The position numbers and the translations under genes were made by a program. From Fluviicola taffensis DSM 16823 (GTDB taxonomy: Bacteria; Bacteroidota; Bacteroidia; Flavobacteriales_D; Crocinitomicaceae), in assembly GCF_000194605.1 (NCBI RefSeq), contig NC_015321.1, forward strand, positions 3,782,001 through 3,846,000: a stretch of DNA of 64,000 nt. The letters are read 5' to 3'. The notes under the pieces are model-generated. The model did no database searches. It saw only the letters and a list, made by a program, of their open reading frames with translations, and was not told the origin of the DNA. This document shows positions 44,624-53,156 of the stretch, piece after piece. Position 1 is the stretch's first letter, and each line of letters begins with the position of its first letter.

Positions 44624-45976
44624 TCACTTGCCATTAGCTATAAATACCTTGTATTTCTCCAAAGCATGTTGACCTGAAATTACCGCACTGTTTTGAGTTT
44701 CCAAGCCTTCAGACCAACCTCCTGATAAATAAATCGAGGGAAATTGATTTACTTGTTGGTGAAGAATTGCGAGTTGGGCGATGAAATCAGTGGTGATGAG
44801 CGGATGCCAAAAACTCGTTACATGGAGTAGTTTTCCTGAGTTTTTTAATTGTTCAATTGCTTTCTGACTTGCCCAACTTTTATAGATTCCATCCAATCTT
44901 TCTGAAATCATACTGAGATTCATAGTACTTGAAACCAATTGATTGGAATTATTTGTGATGATATTCAAAAAAGCTGGTTTTTGGTTGTTTACAAAATTGG
45001 AATCTGTATGCAAAGCAATGCGAGCTTCAAAATAGGTGAGATGCTTCAATATTTCCTTGATTTCATTTAGATTTGGTTCCAATCTCATTATTTTAGCTGC
45101 TTGATCTGCATGTGTAGCAAAAAGTACAAAATCGACTAATTCCGTTTCTTCACTTCCATTGTTCAAATAAGTAACCAACCATTTGTCTTTAGATTGCATG
45201 ACTTTCACAACTGGAGAACTACATTTAATTGTGACTTGATTGGAACTTATTTTTTCTCCAACCTGTTGAATTAAAGTTCCCATTCCATCCGTCATTACTT
45301 TGAATTTATTGGAAGCTTTAGGTTTTCGGAAGGCAAAGAGCTTTACGATATTTACTGCGGAGGTTGTTTTAATCTCCAGAACAGTTGTTCCAAGTGAAGC
45401 TGCTAGAAAAGGATAGATGATTTCGTTTTTATAAGATTCGTCAAACTTCAATCCGTTTACCCATGTTTCGATATTGATTCCTTTCCAAGCTTCTGGATGT
45501 TTGTACATATCATAAGCTTCTTTATTGAACCGTTTTAATTTCAATAATTTTACCAATTTTTCACCTCGAAGCTTCATTCCTAATGGAGAAACCAATACTG
45601 GTTTTTGTTCTTTTTCCCGTTGGATAAGCAAACTGGCATCCAATGTTTCGCTTTTATATGGATTTTTACCCAATGTTTTTTCTAGAAATAAAATGTAATC
45701 ATCCCATGGGCCTTCTACAAAATATTGAGGGCCAGCGTCTACATTTACCAATTCTCCAGCTTTGTTTTTTACTAAAACAGTTTGTGCATTTCCTCCGAGT
45801 TTTGCTTCTTTTTCGAATAAAATAATCTTAGCTGTAGAATCAAATTGAGAAATGTAATACGCGCTGGAAACTCCAGCCATTCCACCACCAATAATTGCCA
45901 CTTTTTTCTGTGCTGAAGAATAAATGGAATGTGAAACAAGAATAAGGACTAGGAGTAGTTTCGAAGTAGAAGACAT
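44624..45976 (-). CDS. Exported FAD-dependent amine oxidase-like oxidoreductase
   Basis: The 450-residue protein begins with a Sec-type signal peptide (SKLLLVLILVSHSIYSSAQ) followed at once by the FAD-binding Rossmann motif KVAIIGGGMAGVSSAYYIS and the second motif FEKEAKLGGNAQTV. The C-terminal YLSGGWSEGLETQNSAVISGQ segment matches the conserved FAD-binding end of flavin amine oxidase/protoporphyrinogen oxidase-like proteins. The substrate is unknown. A non-twin-arginine signal on a flavoprotein is unusual: either the protein is exported unfolded and binds FAD outside, or the segment is a membrane anchor. The gene stands near other secreted-protein genes. Confidence 0.82.
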   Translation of the reverse strand: MSSTSKLLLVLILVSHSIYSSAQKKVAIIGGGMAGVSSAYYISQFDSTAKIILFEKEAKLGGNAQTVLVKNKAGELVNVDAGPQYFVEGPWDDYILFLEKTLGKNPYKSETLDASLLIQREKEQKPVLVSPLGMKLRGEKLVKLLKLKRFNKEAYDMYKHPEAWKGINIETWVNGLKFDESYKNEIIYPFLAASLGTTVLEIKTTSAVNIVKLFAFRKPKASNKFKVMTDGMGTLIQQVGEKISSNQVTIKCSSPVVKVMQSKDKWLVTYLNNGSEETELVDFVLFATHADQAAKIMRLEPNLNEIKEILKHLTYFEARIALHTDSNFVNNQKPAFLNIITNNSNQLVSSTMNLSMISERLDGIYKSWASQKAIEQLKNSGKLLHVTSFWHPLITTDFIAQLAILHQQVNQFPSIYLSGGWSEGLETQNSAVISGQHALEKYKVFIANGK

Positions 45977-46049
45977 GTTAGCGTTTTAATTAAAAACGGC
46001 TAAGATAGAAAGATTTTGAAAAGGGGAATATGCGATTTTAATTGCTTTT

Positions 46050-46970
46050 TCACCCTTTCAACTTCCCAATCTTACATCTGAAACTAAAGGCTTTGATTCC
46101 CGCTTTTGATTCTTTTTGCTGATATGAAACAGTTTCTTTCATATTTGCAGTGTCAAAACGCCAGCTCGCAATTTGATCATGGAAAACATCATCCATATCT
46201 GTTAGAAATACGGTGATTTCATCATTTTCAGAGACCAAAAACTGAAATACTCTTGGTTTTTGAGGAAATGAAATAAAGTAGCTGTTTCCTTTGTGGATAT
46301 TTCCAACTTCCATATTTCCCATCTTAATTGAAAAATCCAAATCGGGAGCATCGGCACCAAAAAGTGAGTGATCCCAAGCCTGACCTTGCGCATTGAATGA
46401 TTTTACTTGAATAGAATCCAAAGACAATTCGAAGAGTCTCGTTGCAGGTTTTACAAATGAAACTGGAGTAGAAAACGCGCGTTGCTTGTAAGTTGCATTA
46501 AATCCATCTTTTCCAGATAAATCTGCTTGGATAGAAATTGTTTGCTGTCCTTCGGTGAGTTTTAATGCAGCATAAGGAATAAATGAAATACAGTCAGAGT
46601 TATCTATTTCAATGGTTCCTAAAGAAATTTGCTTCTTGATTTCAATGCACTCTTTTTTACCCATTAAGAAGGAGTAACCATAAGCAGACTTCACCGAAGA
46701 GCTGTCTTTCAACATAGTTAATGTGACAGAAAGCTTAGCAGTTTTCAATGCAATATTTAGTAAACTATCGGTGTTGTATTTCTTCTGAAATGGTTTGAGA
46801 TCAATGTTAGTAGTCACTTTAATTCCCTTCACGCCATTTTCCACAACATCATGCTGTACTTGAACATTCTGAATAAGATTTGTTTGGGTGTTTTGAGCAA
46901 ATAGTGAAGTTTCAGCGAAATAGAAAGTCAGTAGAAGTAAGGAATGAAATATAATTTGTTTCATTTTCAA
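46050..46970 (-). CDS. Secreted protein of unknown function
   Basis: The 306-residue product has a signal peptide ending near LFAQ (residue 26). The mature chain appears to be two similar beta-sandwich domains; the second (SFNAQGQAWDHSLFGADAPDLDFSIKMG ... LTDMDDVFHDQIASW) has a C2-like look, with acidic residues (DAPDLD, DMDD) that could bind calcium. I do not recognise a named family. A TACCTTTG -7-like box lies 20-27 bases upstream of its start. It is on the same strand as the oxidoreductase gene, with a 73-base gap. Confidence 0.62.
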   Translation of the reverse strand: MKMKQIIFHSLLLLTFYFAETSLFAQNTQTNLIQNVQVQHDVVENGVKGIKVTTNIDLKPFQKKYNTDSLLNIALKTAKLSVTLTMLKDSSSVKSAYGYSFLMGKKECIEIKKQISLGTIEIDNSDCISFIPYAALKLTEGQQTISIQADLSGKDGFNATYKQRAFSTPVSFVKPATRLFELSLDSIQVKSFNAQGQAWDHSLFGADAPDLDFSIKMGNMEVGNIHKGNSYFISFPQKPRVFQFLVSENDEITVFLTDMDDVFHDQIASWRFDTANMKETVSYQQKESKAGIKAFSFRCKIGKLKG

Positions 46971-46989
46971 CTATTTATCAATTGGAATT

Positions 46990-46997
46990 CAAAGGTA
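46990..46997 (-). promoter_or_regulatory. Candidate -7 box for the secreted protein gene
   Basis: TACCTTTG on the minus strand fits TAnnTTTG and predicts a short leader for the gene starting at 46970. No correctly spaced -33 TTG is seen. Confidence 0.4.
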
Positions 46998-47071
46998 GAA
47001 AAAGATTGAACTTGAGGTGATCGGCAACCGATAAGAAATCATAAAAAGCACTTATTTACAATTCAATTTAC

Positions 47072-47515
47072 TCAATAAGTATATTTAATTGCATTACACT
47101 TTTTTCCAGTAATTACAAAAGTTCCTTGGTCTAATACCATGTCATATTGGTCTTTTATAGCATAATTGAATGTTTTGGATTTGAGATTTCCAATATCCAC
47201 ATTTTCATATTGCATTCCAAATTGATTTGAACAATCAGGAGGGAAATCGAAAATCAGATAGGGCTCCATATTATCTCGAAAAACACCGTCAACATATAAT
47301 TTTACGTCGGTGACTCCAGCATTTTGTAAATTTTGAACAGTTTGAGAATCGTGATAAAAAATAGCACTGCCTCGGAATAAACAACTTCCATTCTCTTTTT
47401 CTGCATAGACATCAAAATTTTCCGCATTTGATTCCATACACCCTTCAACAGGTTTTTCACATCCAATAATTCCCATTAAAGTGATAGATAGGAGTAGTGT
47501 TAAGCGATTTTTCAT
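47072..47515 (-). CDS. Small predicted lipoprotein of unknown function
   Basis: I prefer the ATG at 47515 (147 residues, MKNRLTLLLSITLMGIIGC) because it gives a clean lipoprotein signal with lipobox GIIGC; another ATG at 47533 adds six residues. After the cysteine comes an acidic segment with GCMESNAENFDVYAEKENGSC, a pattern common in Bacteroidota surface proteins, then a beta-rich domain of about 95 residues with further cysteines. No function can be assigned. It lies between two secreted-protein genes on the same strand. Confidence 0.62.
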   Translation of the reverse strand: MKNRLTLLLSITLMGIIGCEKPVEGCMESNAENFDVYAEKENGSCLFRGSAIFYHDSQTVQNLQNAGVTDVKLYVDGVFRDNMEPYLIFDFPPDCSNQFGMQYENVDIGNLKSKTFNYAIKDQYDMVLDQGTFVITGKKCNAIKYTY

Positions 47516-47581
47516 TGTAGTTATGATTTTCATTCAGAAGATAAAACAGAGTAAAAATAACTATGTTTTTTTGAATAAGGT

Positions 47582-47617
47582 AAAAAAGCTGTACCCATTT
47601 ATGAATACAGCTTTTTT
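47582..47617. terminator. Intrinsic terminator after the first propeller/HYR gene
   Basis: Perfect 12-base arms (AAAAAAGCTGTA and TACAGCTTTTTT) enclose a 12-base loop. It lies 19 bases after the minus-strand stop at 47637, and its A and T runs allow use in either direction. Confidence 0.8.
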
Positions 47618-47636
47618 AGAATTTTAATCGTAAACT

Positions 47637-50180
47637 TTAATTAACTACACTTATTCGTTGAACAGAAATGGATCCGTTCGAATTGATTACAGAGATGAAA
47701 TAAACTCCGCTTTCAATATTTTTTAATTCTATCATATTTTCACCACTTTCCAATTGGTGTGTTGAAACCAATTGTCCAGCAGTATTTGTAATTCGGATCA
47801 GTGCTTGTAATTCAGTTGCGATTTTAAACATTCCATTGTTTGGGTTCGGATAAACCGTAAAGAGCGGTTGAGAGATTTCATTCAATCCAACAGTTGAAAT
47901 TGCCACGCAAGCAGAAGTAGCAGAACAGCCGTTTTGTGTTACAATTACTGCATAAGTTCCGTTTGCCGATGCAGTAAATGCTTGCGAAGTTGCTCCGTTA
48001 ATCGGTATGTTTCCCGTTCCACAGTTGATCCATTGATAGGTTGCGCCGGAAGTCGTTGCTGAAATCGTCAATCCACTTACAGTTGTTGTTGCAACCGGAA
48101 GAGTAATAATCACATTTTGTGTTTGGGTGGAAGTGTTTCCGTTTCCATCGTTGTAAGTCCACGTTACAACCGTTGTTCCGGGAGTTGTAATTGGAAGGGT
48201 AGTGTTGTGCGTTCCCGTAATTGTTGCTGCACAGTTGTCGGTTGCAGTTGGCGCAGTTAAAGTTGTAACGGAACACTGACCTGATACGTTGGAAAGATTC
48301 GCCGTATTGGCTACCGGGGCAGTGTTGTCCGTAATAATTACATTTTGTACTTGCGTAGAAGTATTACCGTTCCCATCATTGTAAGTCCATGTTACAATCG
48401 TTGTTCCTTGTGCTGTAATTGGAAGTGTTGCGTTGTGTGTTCCTGTAATAGTTCCGGCACAGTTGTCGGTTGCAGTTGGGGCAGTTAAAGTTGTAACGGA
48501 ACACTGACCTGTTACATTTGTAAGCGTTGCTGTGTTTGCAACTGGCGCAACCGCATCACCGATTGTAAGATTGATGGTGATGACAGAATCACAATTGGCT
48601 GCATTGGGAATCGTATCTGTGTATATTCCACTCACAGTATGCGTTTCATCTCCGGAAGGAACAGTATAGGAAGAGCAATCTGAAACAGCGATGGTTGAAG
48701 TGGTTGGTGAGCAAGTGTAAACATCCAGATTTGCGAGGAATAGATCACTATTTCCGGCGGATGTAATGCTGAATGCATCAAAGCCTATCGTATTTTCAAA
48801 TGTACCGGTTGCAATAAGATGGTCTGTATTAGTTAGTTTCATGGAATTGATTTGATCTTGTCCGGTACCACCAAATTGTTTTGCCCACAAAAAGTTACCT
48901 GTTGGACTTAATTTTGTTAGCAATATGTCGTCACCCCCGCTTGATGTGAATGATGCAGTTCCGGATAATAGCTCCACATTTGCTGTAGAGTTGAAATAAC
49001 AATTAAAAAGACAATTTCCTGCATTATCAACCGCTATATCTTTTCCATAAATAAAATCTCCTGCAGGGCTTGCTATTTTTTGTGCCCAAACGTAATTTCC
49101 ATTTACATCCAGTTTGGAAGCAAATGCTTTGACTCCAGTAAAATTAGTTAACTGAACAGAACCCGGCCCAGGATCAAAATCCGTGTTAGCCGAAATAAAA
49201 TATCCTCCGGTGTAAACATTTCCTGCTGCATCGATATCAATACCCTTTCCAGTTGAAGTGCTAGTCCCGCTTGCAATGTCCCTTGCCCATACAAAATTTC
49301 CTGAAAGATCAAGTTTGAGCACAAAAGCATCCTTATAACCTTGTCCCACTTGTTGTACGGATAAATTAGAAACGCCTGCGCCCGGATTGAAATCAACTAA
49401 TTCGCTGAATTCTCCGGTTATATATACGTTTGAAGCATCTGTCCTTATGTCATAAGGAGTATCGAAAGTCGTTCCTCCTAAAGCTTTTGCCCAAAGGAAA
49501 TTCCCATTCCCATCCAGTTTCTGAATAAATATATCCCCGGCCCCCGCATTACTATTATTGGTAAGATTAAGCGTTCCGGATCCGGGATTAAAATCAACAG
49601 AAGTTGATGTGAAAATTCCGGTTGAGTATACATTTCCAGCTGCGTCAACATCAATTGCTCGGGCATACTCAGCCTGACTATCTCCGGTTCTCTTCGCCCA
49701 ACTATAAACTCCTGCAGAAGTATATTTTGCAACAAACATATCATATCCTCCCACGGAGGTCATGTTAGCAGTGCTGGCAGAAGGATCAAAATCGAGAGTA
49801 GCTCCTGCTTGGAAACCGCCTCCGATATAGACATTCGATGAAGCATCAACAGCAATGTCAATCAATCCAAGGCCACCACCTGTTATAGATTTCGCCCAGA
49901 TGTAATTTCCGCTGCTCGAATACTTTGCAAAGAACATATTATTTGTACCTCCAACGGAAGTAAGGTTTGCCGTTGCAGCTGAAGGATCGAAATCTACTGT
50001 TCCTGCAAATGTTCCTGCAATATAGATATTCCCGGAAGCATCAAGTGCCATTGACGTAGATTGGTCAATCCCGGTTGATCCGGCTTTTTTTAACCATTGA
50101 GTCACTGGGTTTTGTCCGAAATAACTATGCGAAATACTTGTCATAAAGAACAACAACAATAAACGATTTGCGTGTTTCAT
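47637..50180 (-). CDS. Secreted beta-propeller protein with HYR repeats and T9SS type A domain
   Basis: The 847-residue protein has a signal peptide ending at YFGQ (about residue 23). Residues 30-480 hold about eight propeller-type (SBBP-like) repeats, each with D(A)xGNxYxxGxF, VDFDPSxxTxNLTS and FxAKYSSSGNYxWAK phrases. Residues about 545-695 contain two HYR-type repeats of 76 residues with the PTATDNCAGTITGTHNATLP core. A PKD/Ig-like module and a T9SS type A sorting domain (FTVYPNPNNGMFKI ... GVYFISVINSNGS) close the chain. It should be displayed on the surface. A related gene lies immediately upstream, evidence of tandem duplication. Confidence 0.88.
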   Translation of the reverse strand: MKHANRLLLLFFMTSISHSYFGQNPVTQWLKKAGSTGIDQSTSMALDASGNIYIAGTFAGTVDFDPSAATANLTSVGGTNNMFFAKYSSSGNYIWAKSITGGGLGLIDIAVDASSNVYIGGGFQAGATLDFDPSASTANMTSVGGYDMFVAKYTSAGVYSWAKRTGDSQAEYARAIDVDAAGNVYSTGIFTSTSVDFNPGSGTLNLTNNSNAGAGDIFIQKLDGNGNFLWAKALGGTTFDTPYDIRTDASNVYITGEFSELVDFNPGAGVSNLSVQQVGQGYKDAFVLKLDLSGNFVWARDIASGTSTSTGKGIDIDAAGNVYTGGYFISANTDFDPGPGSVQLTNFTGVKAFASKLDVNGNYVWAQKIASPAGDFIYGKDIAVDNAGNCLFNCYFNSTANVELLSGTASFTSSGGDDILLTKLSPTGNFLWAKQFGGTGQDQINSMKLTNTDHLIATGTFENTIGFDAFSITSAGNSDLFLANLDVYTCSPTTSTIAVSDCSSYTVPSGDETHTVSGIYTDTIPNAANCDSVITINLTIGDAVAPVANTATLTNVTGQCSVTTLTAPTATDNCAGTITGTHNATLPITAQGTTIVTWTYNDGNGNTSTQVQNVIITDNTAPVANTANLSNVSGQCSVTTLTAPTATDNCAATITGTHNTTLPITTPGTTVVTWTYNDGNGNTSTQTQNVIITLPVATTTVSGLTISATTSGATYQWINCGTGNIPINGATSQAFTASANGTYAVIVTQNGCSATSACVAISTVGLNEISQPLFTVYPNPNNGMFKIATELQALIRITNTAGQLVSTHQLESGENMIELKNIESGVYFISVINSNGSISVQRISVVN
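48110..48565 (-). repeat. Two tandem 228-bp HYR-coding repeats
   Basis: The 76-residue HYR unit is repeated twice in a row with near-identical DNA, for example GTTGCAGTTGG(C/G)GCAGTTAA recurs 228 bases apart. Matching units occur three times in the neighbouring paralog, so recombination could change the copy number. Confidence 0.65.
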
Positions 50181-50213
50181 AATAATTTAGTTATAGTATT
50201 TGAATTAGAGGGG

Positions 50214-52274
50214 TTATTTGATAATACTAACTCTTTGAACCGTTGATTGCCCGTTTGAATCGGTTGCTGTGAGGAAATAGATACCACTTTCAGCATTTAC
50301 AAGCTCGATGATGCTTTCTCCGGGTTCCAACATTTGTGTTGAAATCAATTGCCCGGCTGTATTGGTAATTTGAATGTTTACTTGCAATTCCGTCACCACT
50401 TTAAAAGTTCCATTATTCGGATTCGGATAAACCGTAAACAGGGTTTGAGAAATCTCATCCAATCCTACAGTTGAAATTGCCACACAAGCAGAAGTAGCAG
50501 AACAGCCGCTTTGTGTTACAATCACGGCATACGTTCCATTGGCTGTTGCCGTAAATGACTGTGAAGTTGCACCGGCAATCGGAGTATTCCCTGTTCCGCA
50601 ATTAATCCATTGGTAAGTTGCTCCGGATGTTGTTGCTGAAATGGTTAGTCCGCTTAAAGTAGTTGTTGAAACCGGAAGTGTTACAATCACATTTTGCGTT
50701 TGTGTCGATGTATTTCCGTTTCCATCATTGTAGGTCCAGGTTACGATTGTTGTTCCTTGGGTGGTAATTGGAAGCGTTGCATTATGCGTTCCGGTAATTT
50801 TTCCTCCACAGTTGTCTGTTGCAGTTGGAGCGGTTAACGAAGTCACCGAACACTGAGCAGTTACATTGGAAAGATTCGCTGTATTTGCAACTGGTACTGT
50901 ATTGTTGTTAATGATCACATTCTGAGTCTGAGTGGAAGTATTTCCGTTCCCATCATTGTAAGTCCATGTTACAACCGTTGTTCCTTGTGATGTAATTGGA
51001 AGAGTTGCATTGTGCGTTCCGGTAATTGTTCCTGCACAGTTATCTGTTGCGGTTGGAGCTGTTAAAGAAGTGACTAAACATTGTTCCGTTACATCCGCTA
51101 AATTTGCTGTGTTTGCAACCGGGGCGGTGTTGTCTGATATAATTACATTTTGAGTCTGAGTTGACGTATTTCCGTTTCCGTCGTTATAAGTCCACGTTAC
51201 GACTGTTGTTCCTTGCGCTGTAATCGGAAGTGTTGCGTTGTGCGTTCCTGTGATTGGTCCTGCACAGTTGTCCGTTGCGGTTGGTGCTGTTAAAGTTGTA
51301 ACTGAACACTGGCCTGTTACATTTGTAAGTGTTGGTGTGCTTGCGACAGGTGCCACCGCATCACCAATGGTAAGATTGATGGTGATAATTGAATCACAAT
51401 TGGCTGCATTGGGAATGGTATCCATATATGTTCCGCTTACACTATGTGTTTCATCTCCAGACGGAACAATATATGAGCTGCAGGCTGTGACCGAAATGGA
51501 AGAAGTGGTAGCTATGCAGTTACCTGAATATTTCGCAATGAAGCCAGAGTATGAACCTGTTCCAGTAATTTCATACACGCCGGCAGAGTAATCCATGTCA
51601 GCTTGTGTGCCGAAATCGCCCACAAGTGTAATCTCAGTACCTGCTCCGTTTATTGCCATAGCACTAGGTTTTGGACCTCCTCCGGTAATTTCGTTAACCC
51701 ATACCACATTTCCAGAAGAAGTGTATTTTGCCCAAAAGCCATTGTATCCAGCACTCTGAGTCCTATTGAGAACCCCCGAAGTAATATCAAAATCAACAGT
51801 ACCTCCATAAGTCCCTGCGATATACACATTAGAAGTAGCATCCGTCCGTATAGTATAAATTCCATCTTGATAAAGACTGCCAACTCCAATGGAACCGCCC
51901 CACAAGTAGTTGCCTGAACCATCGTATTTAGCGAATGCCATATCTGTATCCCCCGAATAAGAACTACTGATGTTTGCAACAGCTGGGGAAGGATCCATAT
52001 CCAGGGTTCCCTGGAATTCAAATGCAACTAATACATTTCCCTGGGGATCCAGTGCAATGGATGTTGCAACATCTGTATTGTTGCCGGATAAAGCCTTTGC
52101 CCAGACATAATCACCCGCTGAACTGTATTTGGCTAAATAAACATCTGTATACGTTCCCATAGAAACCAAATTGGCGGTCCCCGAAGATGGATCTACATCT
52201 ACCGTTCCCATAAAATCACCGGTAAGGAATATATCACCTGCAGCGTTTGTTTTCATTTCCCTAACCAATGTCAC
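50214..52274 (-). CDS. C-terminal part of a second propeller/HYR/T9SS protein, split by a frameshift
   Basis: The 686-residue frame opens at a GTG inside a propeller repeat and has no signal peptide. It contains about four propeller repeats (GDFMGTVDVDPSSGTANLVS and similar), three HYR repeats of 76 residues, and a T9SS type A sorting domain ending in SIIK. It is closely related to the protein encoded at 47637-50180. The preceding frame ends with WGKTLG at the same spot. Adding one A to the AAAAA run there joins both frames as WGKNIGVTLVREM, which fits the repeat pattern of the paralog. The two are best read as one broken gene of about 922 residues. Confidence 0.82.
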   Translation of the reverse strand: MTLVREMKTNAAGDIFLTGDFMGTVDVDPSSGTANLVSMGTYTDVYLAKYSSAGDYVWAKALSGNNTDVATSIALDPQGNVLVAFEFQGTLDMDPSPAVANISSSYSGDTDMAFAKYDGSGNYLWGGSIGVGSLYQDGIYTIRTDATSNVYIAGTYGGTVDFDITSGVLNRTQSAGYNGFWAKYTSSGNVVWVNEITGGGPKPSAMAINGAGTEITLVGDFGTQADMDYSAGVYEITGTGSYSGFIAKYSGNCIATTSSISVTACSSYIVPSGDETHSVSGTYMDTIPNAANCDSIITINLTIGDAVAPVASTPTLTNVTGQCSVTTLTAPTATDNCAGPITGTHNATLPITAQGTTVVTWTYNDGNGNTSTQTQNVIISDNTAPVANTANLADVTEQCLVTSLTAPTATDNCAGTITGTHNATLPITSQGTTVVTWTYNDGNGNTSTQTQNVIINNNTVPVANTANLSNVTAQCSVTSLTAPTATDNCGGKITGTHNATLPITTQGTTIVTWTYNDGNGNTSTQTQNVIVTLPVSTTTLSGLTISATTSGATYQWINCGTGNTPIAGATSQSFTATANGTYAVIVTQSGCSATSACVAISTVGLDEISQTLFTVYPNPNNGTFKVVTELQVNIQITNTAGQLISTQMLEPGESIIELVNAESGIYFLTATDSNGQSTVQRVSIIK
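50680..51375 (-). repeat. Three tandem 228-bp HYR-coding repeats
   Basis: Three consecutive units encode the 76-residue HYR module with the same core as in the downstream paralog, which has two. Between-unit DNA similarity is high (TTGTTCCTTG and TGTTGCGGTTGG phrases recur at the same period). Confidence 0.65.
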
Positions 52275-52984
52275 CCCAATGTTTTTCCCCAGATAAAAGC
52301 CCCTGAGGAAGAATATTTAGCAAGAAAAGCTGAACTGGGATTGCCTGTAACATTTGCCACGGCAGCCGACGGATCCAGATCAATGGAGGTGTTTATAACT
52401 CTGCCACTCAGGAATACATCACCGATTGGGTCAACTGCTATACAAGAAAATTGATCGGCTGCCGTAGTTCCTACTTTGAATCCCCAAACGTAATTGCCAT
52501 TGGATGTCCACTTTACTGCAAAGATATCTGTTTGTCCTCCGGCAGTTGCAGTTATATTTGCCGTACCGGCGTTTGGATCCAAATCAATTGTTCCTCCAAA
52601 ACTCCCGCATATAACCCCGTTGCCGTTTGCATCAATATCAAATTTAGGAGATTGCAGCATAGATTCGTTTAGATTGATTCCTCTAGCCCATAATAATGCG
52701 CCCGTAGGATCGTATTTGGCTGTTACTATGGAGCTCTTCCCGGCAAGGGAACTCAAATTTGTAACTCCTGCACCAAGATCGAAATCCACGGTTCCAGAGA
52801 TTATGCATAAAGCATAGGTATTTCCCGAAGCGTCTGTTATCAGTGATGCTATATCAAGTTGCCCATTGGTAGGTGTTACTGATAAGCCATACGCCCATGT
52901 CAATGAAGGATTTTGAGAAAACAGGTTGTTTGAACCTGTAATTAGTCCAAACAGCAGAAGAGTAAGTGTGATTTTGTTTTTCAT
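52271..52984 (-). CDS. N-terminal part of a second propeller/HYR/T9SS protein, split by a frameshift
   Basis: The 237-residue frame begins with a signal peptide (MKNKITLTLLLFGLITGSNN, cleavage near LFSQ). It then has about four propeller repeats with phrases such as VDFDLGAGVTNLSS, IDLDPNAGTANIT and FLAKYSSSGAFIWGK. It stops with TGA right after WGKTLG, in the middle of a repeat, and the next frame begins with a four-base overlap (GTGA). The sequence TGGGGAAAAACATTGGGG at the break suggests a lost A. As it stands the product lacks a T9SS sorting domain and could not be retained at the surface. Confidence 0.8.
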   Translation of the reverse strand: MKNKITLTLLLFGLITGSNNLFSQNPSLTWAYGLSVTPTNGQLDIASLITDASGNTYALCIISGTVDFDLGAGVTNLSSLAGKSSIVTAKYDPTGALLWARGINLNESMLQSPKFDIDANGNGVICGSFGGTIDLDPNAGTANITATAGGQTDIFAVKWTSNGNYVWGFKVGTTAADQFSCIAVDPIGDVFLSGRVINTSIDLDPSAAVANVTGNPSSAFLAKYSSSGAFIWGKTLG

Positions 52985-53034
52985 AGTATAGATTTATTCC
53001 CTGCAAATGTCTAAATCTTAAATCTCTCTATTCC

Positions 53035-53100
53035 TACCATAAATGAAATTTTGAGCACATTTAGAATTTATCTGTTGTGCTGAAAATTTCATTTACGGTA
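53035..53100. repeat. Near-perfect 25-bp inverted repeat between divergent genes
   Basis: Arms 53035-53059 and 53076-53100 pair with only two mismatches, around a 16-base loop. The repeat sits between the divergent propeller gene (start 52984) and the secreted protein gene (start 53157). There is no T-run and no gene ends here, so termination is unlikely. It may be an operator, a leader hairpin, or the remains of a mobile element. Confidence 0.7.
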
Positions 53101-53156
53101 GCTGTTAATCTGGACGTTGCTACAACCTTTGTGATGAAATTTAAAACTGAATAATT

